The notes below the pieces were generated by a model, which saw only the letters and a list, made by a program, of their open reading frames with translations, was not told where the DNA came from and did not search any database. The position numbers and the translations under genes are program-made. Shown here in pieces: positions 58,401 to 64,000 of a stretch of DNA of 64,000 bases. How positions within the stretch are numbered: the stretch's first letter is position 1; the number at the start of each line of letters is the position of its first letter. This DNA comes from Paralithodes platypus (taxonomy: Eukaryota > Arthropoda > Malacostraca > Decapoda > Lithodidae), in NCBI GenBank assembly GCA_032716605.1, contig JAVRFV010002311.1, positions 3,201,572 through 3,265,571 on the forward strand, in the 5' to 3' direction.

Positions 58401-61400
58401 TCGTCCCCCCCAGCAGTGGTGGGTGGCACCCGTTCGTCCCCCCCCAGCAGTGGTGGGTGGCACCCGTTCGTCCCCCCCCAGCAGTGGTGGGTGGCACCCG
58501 TTCGTCCCCCCCCAGCAGTGGTGGGTGGCACCCGTTCGTCCCCCCCCAGCAGTGGTGGGTGGCACCCGTTCGTCCACCCCCAGCAGTGGTGGGTGGCACC
58601 CGTTCGTCCCCCCCAGCAATCGTGGGTGGCACCCGTTTGTCCCCCCCCCCCGGCAGTGGTGGGTGGCACCCGTCCGTCTATCCCCAGCAGTGGTGGGTGG
58701 CTCCCGCGCACTTCCCCCCAGCAGTGGTGGGTGGCACCCGTTCGGCCCGCCCCAGCAGTGGTGGGTGGCACCCGTTCGTCCCCCCCAGCAGTGGTGGGTG
58801 GCACCCCTTCCCCCCCCAGCAGTGGTGGGTGGCACCCGTTCGTCCCCCCCCAGCAGTGGTGGGTGGCACCCGTTCGTCCCCACCAGCAGTGGTGGGTGGC
58901 ACCCGTTCGTCCCCCCCAGCAGTGGTGGGTGGCACCCGTTCGTCCCCCCCCAGCAGTGGTGGGTGGCACCCGTTCGTCCCCCCCCAGCAGTGGTGGGTGG
59001 CACCCGTTCGTCCCCCCCCAGCAGTGGTGGGTGGCACCCGTTCGTCCCCCCCCAGCAGTGGTGGGTGGCACCCGTTCGTCCCCCCCCAGCAGTGGTGGGT
59101 GGCACCCGTTCGTCCCCCCCCAGCAGTGGTGGGTGGCACCCGTTCGTCCCCCCCCAGCAGTGGTGGGTGGCACCCGTTCGTCCCCCCCCAGCAGTGGTGG
59201 GTGGCACCCGTTCGTCCCTTTCCAGCAGTGGTGGGTGGCACCCGTTCGTCCCCCCCCAGCAGTGGTGGGTGGCACCCGTTCGTCCCCCCCAGCAGTGGTG
59301 GGTGGCACCCGTTCGTCCACCCCAGCAGTGGTGGGTGGCACCCGTTCGTCCCCCGCAGCAGTGGTGGGTGGCACCCGTTCGTCCCCCCCAGCAGTGGTGG
59401 GTGGCACCCGTTCGTCCCCCTCCAGCAGTGGTGGGTGGCACCCGTTCGTCCCCCCCAGCAGTAGTGGGTGGCACCCGTTCGTCCCCCCCAGCAGTGGTGG
59501 GTGGCACCCGTTCGTCCCCCCCCAGCAGTGGTGGGTGGCACCCGTTCGTCCCCCCCAGCAGTGGTGGGTGGCACCCGTTCGTCCCCCCCCAGCAGTGGTG
59601 GGTGGCACCCGTTCGTCCCCCCCAGCAGTGGTGGGTGGCACCCGTTCGTCCCCCCCCAGCAGTGGTGGGTGGCACCCGTTCGTCCCCCCCCAGCAGTGGT
59701 GGGTGGCACCCGTTCGTCCCCCCCCAGCAGTGGTGGGTGGCACCCGTTCGTCCCCCCCAGCAGTGGTGGGTGGCACCCGTTCGTCCCAACCCAGCAGTGG
59801 TGGGTGGCACCCGTTCGTCCCCCCCCAGCAGTGGTGGGTGGCACCCGTTCGTCCCCCCCCAGCAGTGGTGGGTGGCACCCGTTCGTCCCCCCCAGCAGTG
59901 GTGGGTGGCACCCGTTCGTCCCCCCCAGCAGTGGTGGGTGGCACCCGTTCGTCCCCCCACCAGTGGTGGGTGGCACCCGTTCGTCCCCCCCAGCAGTGGT
60001 GGGTGGCACCCGTTCGTCCCCCCCCAGCAGTGGTGGGTGGCACCCGTTCGTCACCCCCCAGCAGTGGTGGGTGGCACCCGTTCGTCTTCCCCCAGCAGTG
60101 GTGGGAGGCACCCGTTCGTCCCCCCCCAGCAGTGGTGGGTGGCACCCGTTCGTCCCCCCCAGCAGTGGTGGGTGGCACCCGTTCGTCCCCCCCCAGCAGT
60201 GGTGGGTGGCACCCGTTCGTCCCCCCCAGCAGTGGTGGGTGGCACCCGTTCGTCCCCCCCAGGAGTGGTGGGTGGCACCCGTTCGTCCCACCAGCAGTGG
60301 TGGGTGGCACCCGTTCGTCCCCCCCAGCAGTGGTGGGTGGCACCCGTTCGTCCCCCCCCAGCAGTGGTGGGTGGCACCCGTTCGACCCCCCCAGCAGTGG
60401 TGGGTGGCACCCGTTCGTCCCCCCAGCAGTGGTGGGTGGCACCCGTTCGTCCCCCCCCAGCAGTGGTGGGTGGCACCCGTTCGTCCCCCCCCAGCAGTGG
60501 TGGGTGGCACCCGTTCGTCCCCCCCCAGCAGTGGTGGGTGGCACCCGTTCGTCCCCCCCAGCAGTGGTGGGTGGCACCCGTTCGTCCCCCCCAGCAGTGG
60601 TGGGTGGCGCCCGTTCTTCCCCCAAGCAGTGGTGGGTGGCACCCGTTCGTCCCCCCCCAGCAGTGGTGGGTGGCACCCGTTCGTCCCCCCCCAGCAGTGG
60701 TGGGTGGCACCCGTTCGTCCCCCCCAGCAGTGGTGGGTGGCACCCGTTCGTCCCCCCCAGCAGTGGTGGGTGGCACCCGTTCGTCCCCCCCAGCAGTGGT
60801 GGGTGGCACCCGTTCGTCCCCCCCAGCAGTGGTGGGTGGCACCCGTTCGTCCCCCCCAGCAGTGGTGGGTGGCACCCGTTCGTCTCCCCCCAGCAGTGGT
60901 GGGTGGCACCCGTTCGTCCCCCCCAGCAGTGGTGGGTGGCACCCGTTCGTCCCCCCCAGCAGTGGTGGGTGGCACCCGTTCGTCCCCCCCAGCAGTGGTG
61001 GGTGGCACCCGTTCGTCCCCCCCCAGCAGTGGTGGGTGGCACCCGTTCGTCCCCCCAGCAGTGGTGGGTGGCACCCGTTCGTCCCCCGCAGCAGTGGTGG
61101 GTGGCACCCGTTCGTCCCCCCCAGCAGTGGTGGGTGGCACCCGTTCGTCCCCCCCCAGCAGTGGTGGGTGGCACCCGTTCGTCCCCCCCCAGCAGTGGTG
61201 GGTGGCACCCGTTCGTCCCCCCCAGCAGTGGTGGGTGGCACCCGTTCGACCCCCCCGGCAGTGGTGGGTGGCACCCGTTCGTCCCTCTCCAGCAGTGGTG
61301 GGTGGCACCCGTTCGTCCCTTTCCAGCAGTGGTGGGTGGCACCCGTTCGTCCCCGCCAGCAGTAGTGGGTGGCACCCGTTCGTCCCCCCCAGCAGTGGTG

Positions 61401-64000
61401 GGTGGCACCCGTTCGTCCCCCCCAGCAGTGGTGGGTGGCACCCGTTCGTCCCCCACAGCAGTGGTGGGTGGCACCCGTTCGTCCCCCCCAGCAGTGGTGG
61501 GTGGCACCCGTTCGTCCCCCCTCAGCAGTGGTGGGTGGCACCCGTTCGTCCCCCCCAGCAGTGGTGGGTGGCACCCGTTCGTCCCCCGCAGCAGTGGTGG
61601 GTGGCACCCGTTCGTCCCCCCCAGCAGTGGTGGGTGGCACCCGTTCGTCCCCCCCCAGCAGTGGTGGGTGGCACCCGTTCGTCCCCCCCAGCAGTGGTGG
61701 GTGGCACCCGTTCGTCCCCCCCAGCAGTGGTGGGTGGCACCCGTTCGTCCCCCCCCAGCAGTGGTGGGTGGCACCCGTTCGTCCCCCCCAGCAGTGGTGG
61801 GTGGCACCCGTTCGTCCCCCCCAGCAGTGGTGGGTGGCACCCGTTCGTCCCCCCCAGCAGTGGTGGGTGGCACCCGTTCGTCCCCCCCCAGCAGTGGTGG
61901 GGGGCACCCGTTCGTCCCCCCCCAGCAGTGGTGGGTGGCACCCGTTCGTCCCCCCCAGCAGTGGTGGGTGGCACCCGTTCGTCCCCCCCAGCAGTGGTGG
62001 GTGACACCCGTTCGTCCCCCCCAGCAGTGGTGGGTGGCACCCGTTCGTCCCCCCCACCTCGTGGGTGGCACCCGTTCGTCCCCCCCCAGCAGTGGTGGGT
62101 GGCACCCGTTCGTCCCCCCCCAGCAGTGGTGGGTGGCACCCGTTCGTCCCCCCCAGCAGTGGTGGGTGGCACCCGTTCGTCCCCCCCCAGCAGTGGTGGG
62201 TGGCACCCGTTCGTCCCCCCCAGCAGTGGTGGGTGGCACCCGTTCGTCCCCCCCCAGCAGTGGTGGGTGGCACCCGTTCGTCCCCCCCCAGCAGTGGTGG
62301 GTGGCACCCGTTCGTCCCAACCCAGCAGTGGTGGGTGGCACCCGTTCGTCCCCCCCAGCAGTGGTGGGTGGCACCCGTTCGTCCCCCCCCAGCAGTGGTG
62401 GGTGGCACCCGTTCGTCCCCCCACGGCAGTGGTGGGTGGCACCCGTTCGTCCCCCCCAGCAGTGGTGGGTGGCACCCGTTCGTCCCCCCCCAGCAGTGGT
62501 GGGTGGCACCCGTTCGTCCCCCCCCAGCAGTGGTGGGTGGCACCCGTTCGTCCCCCCCAGCAGTGGTGGGTGGCACCCGTTCATCCCCCCTAGCAGTGGG
62601 TGGCACCCGTTCATCCCCCCCCCGCACCGGTGGGTGGCACCCGTTCGTCCCCCCCAGCAGTGGTGGGTGGCACCCGTTCGTCCCCCCCCAGCAGTGGTGG
62701 GTGGCACCCGTTCGTCCCCCCCAGCAGTGGTGGGTGGCACCCGTTCGTCCCCCCCCAGCAGTGGTGGGTGGCACCCGTTCGTCCCCCCCAGCAGTGGTGG
62801 GTGGCACCCGTTCGTCCCCCCCAGCAGTGGTGGGTGGCACCCGTTCGTCCCCGCCCAGCAGTGGTGGGTGGCACCCGTTCGTCCCCCCCAGCAGTGGTGG
62901 GTGGCACCCGTTCGTCCCCCCCTAGCAGTGGTGGGTGGCACCCGTTCGTCCCCCCCAGCAGTGGTGGGTGGCACCCGTTCGTCCCCCCCAGCAGTGGTGG
63001 GTGGCACCCGTTCGTCCCCCCCCAGCAGTGGTGGGTGGCACCCGTTCGTCCCCCCCCAGCAGTGGTGGGTGGCACCCGTTCGTCCCCCCCAGCAGTGGTG
63101 GGTGGCACCCGTTCGTCTCCCCCCAGCAGTGGTGGGTGGCACCCGTTCGTCCCCCCCAGCAGTGGTGGGTGGCACCCGTTCGTCCCCCCCAGCAGTGGTG
63201 GGTGGCACCCGTTCGTCCCCCCCCAGCAGTGGTGGGTGGCACCCGTTCGTCCCCCCCAGCAGTGGTGGGTGGCACCCGTTCGTCCCCCCCCAGCAGTGGT
63301 GGGTGACACCCGTTCGTCCCCCCCAGCAGTGGTGGGTGGCACCCGTTCGTCCCCCCAGCAGTGGTGGGTGGCACCCGTTCGTCCCCCCCCAGCAGTGGTG
63401 GGTGGCACCCGTTCGTCCCCCCCCAGCAGTGGTGGGTGGCACCCGTTCGTCCCCCCCAGCAGTGGTGGGTGGCACCCGTTCGGCCCCCTCAGCAGTGGTG
63501 GGTGGCACCCGTTCGTCCCCCCCCAGCAGTGGTGGGTGGCACCCGTTCGTCCCCCCCCAGCAGTGGTGGGTGGCACCCGTTCGTCCCCCCCCAGCAGTGG
63601 TGGGTGGCACCCGTTCGTCCCCCCCCAGCAGTGGTGGGTGGCACCCGTTCGTCCCCCCCCAGCAGTGGTGGGTGGCACCCGTTGGTCCCCCCCAGCAGTG
63701 GTGGGTGGCACCCGTTCGTCCCCCCCAGCAGTGGTGGGTGGCACCCGTTCGTCCCCCTCCAGCAGTGGTGGGTGGCACCCGTTCGTCCCCCCCAGCAGTG
63801 GTGGGTGGCACCCGTTCGTCCCCCCCAGCAGTGGTGGGTGGCACCCGTTCGTCCCCCCCAGCAGTGGTGGGTGGCACCCGTTCGTCCCCCCCAGCAGTGG
63901 TGGGTGGCACCCGTTCGTCCCCCCCAGCAGTGGTGGGTGGCACCCGTTCGTCCCCCCCAGCAGTGGTGGGTGGCACCCGTTCGTCCCCCCCCAGCAGTGG
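49424..64000 (+). repeat. 33/34-bp GC-rich satellite, over 14.5 kb
   Basis: The unit begins AGCAGTGGTGGGTGG, continues through CACCCGTTCGT and ends in a run of about seven or eight C, giving 33- or 34-base units, roughly 430 copies. It continues past the window end. The unit has no stop codon in any of six frames. A 34-base unit shifts frame each repeat, so translation cycles through three phases, giving apparent frames as long as 2518 codons (minus, 56420-63976), 2312 codons (minus, 49418-56356) and 2178 codons (plus, 54829-61365). Overlapping frames on both strands show these are not genes. Variants include G-to-A or T changes, C-run length changes and rare fused units (56405-56530, 57650-57670, 62055-62065, 62590-62635). 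Confidence 0.96.

Noticed and set aside
49328..64000. Very long open frames (up to about 2500 codons) on both strands
   Set aside because: They are a by-product of a stop-free 33/34-bp satellite unit. They overlap in all frames on both strands and have no domains or distinct start context.

Overview
This window is eukaryotic nuclear DNA made almost entirely of repeats and mobile elements. No host protein gene, tRNA or rRNA can be supported. The telomere-type word TTAGG, an intact BEL/Pao retrotransposon, CR1-like LINE remnants, a Tigger-like remnant and many TTAA-flanked short inverted-repeat elements suggest an arthropod. The extreme satellite load would fit a decapod crustacean, but that is inference from composition only.

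Layout. 1-3541 is noncoding DNA with dispersed repeats, a foldback element, a 730-bp Tigger-type element (2150-2879) with a broken transposase start, and many copies of the palindrome TAGGCCTA. 3542-10825 is a BEL/Pao LTR retrotransposon on the minus strand. It has two near-identical LTRs, a primer-binding site, a polypurine tract and one open 1774-codon polyprotein, but the reverse transcriptase catalytic Asp pair reads Asp-Asn, and no target-site duplication is visible. 10826-13010 is noncoding, with a dispersed repeat, foldback arms and C-rich DNA.

13011-39760 is a 26.7-kb satellite with a 31-bp unit made of six TTAGG-like blocks, broken by a few pure telomeric tracts. 39886-41477 is a TTAA-flanked short element whose 105-bp core is amplified exactly 14 times. 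An unamplified 227-bp relative lies at 46197-46423. 41482-46641 holds further dispersed repeats and three more TTAA-flanked elements, one of them nested inside an older repeat whose empty site is also in the window.

46642-48441 is a dead CR1-like LINE reverse transcriptase fragment carrying a perfect 47-bp palindrome at a frameshift. 48570-49423 is a broken LINE ORF1 with an esterase-like domain. It runs directly into a 33/34-bp satellite (49424 to the window end, about 14.6 kb), which has no stop codon in its consensus in any of six frames and so gives very long but almost certainly meaningless open frames.

The genes present are all selfish-element genes. The main biology on show is repeat birth and expansion: a telomere-derived higher-order satellite, a tandem array growing inside a short transposon, and a satellite abutting a LINE gene.
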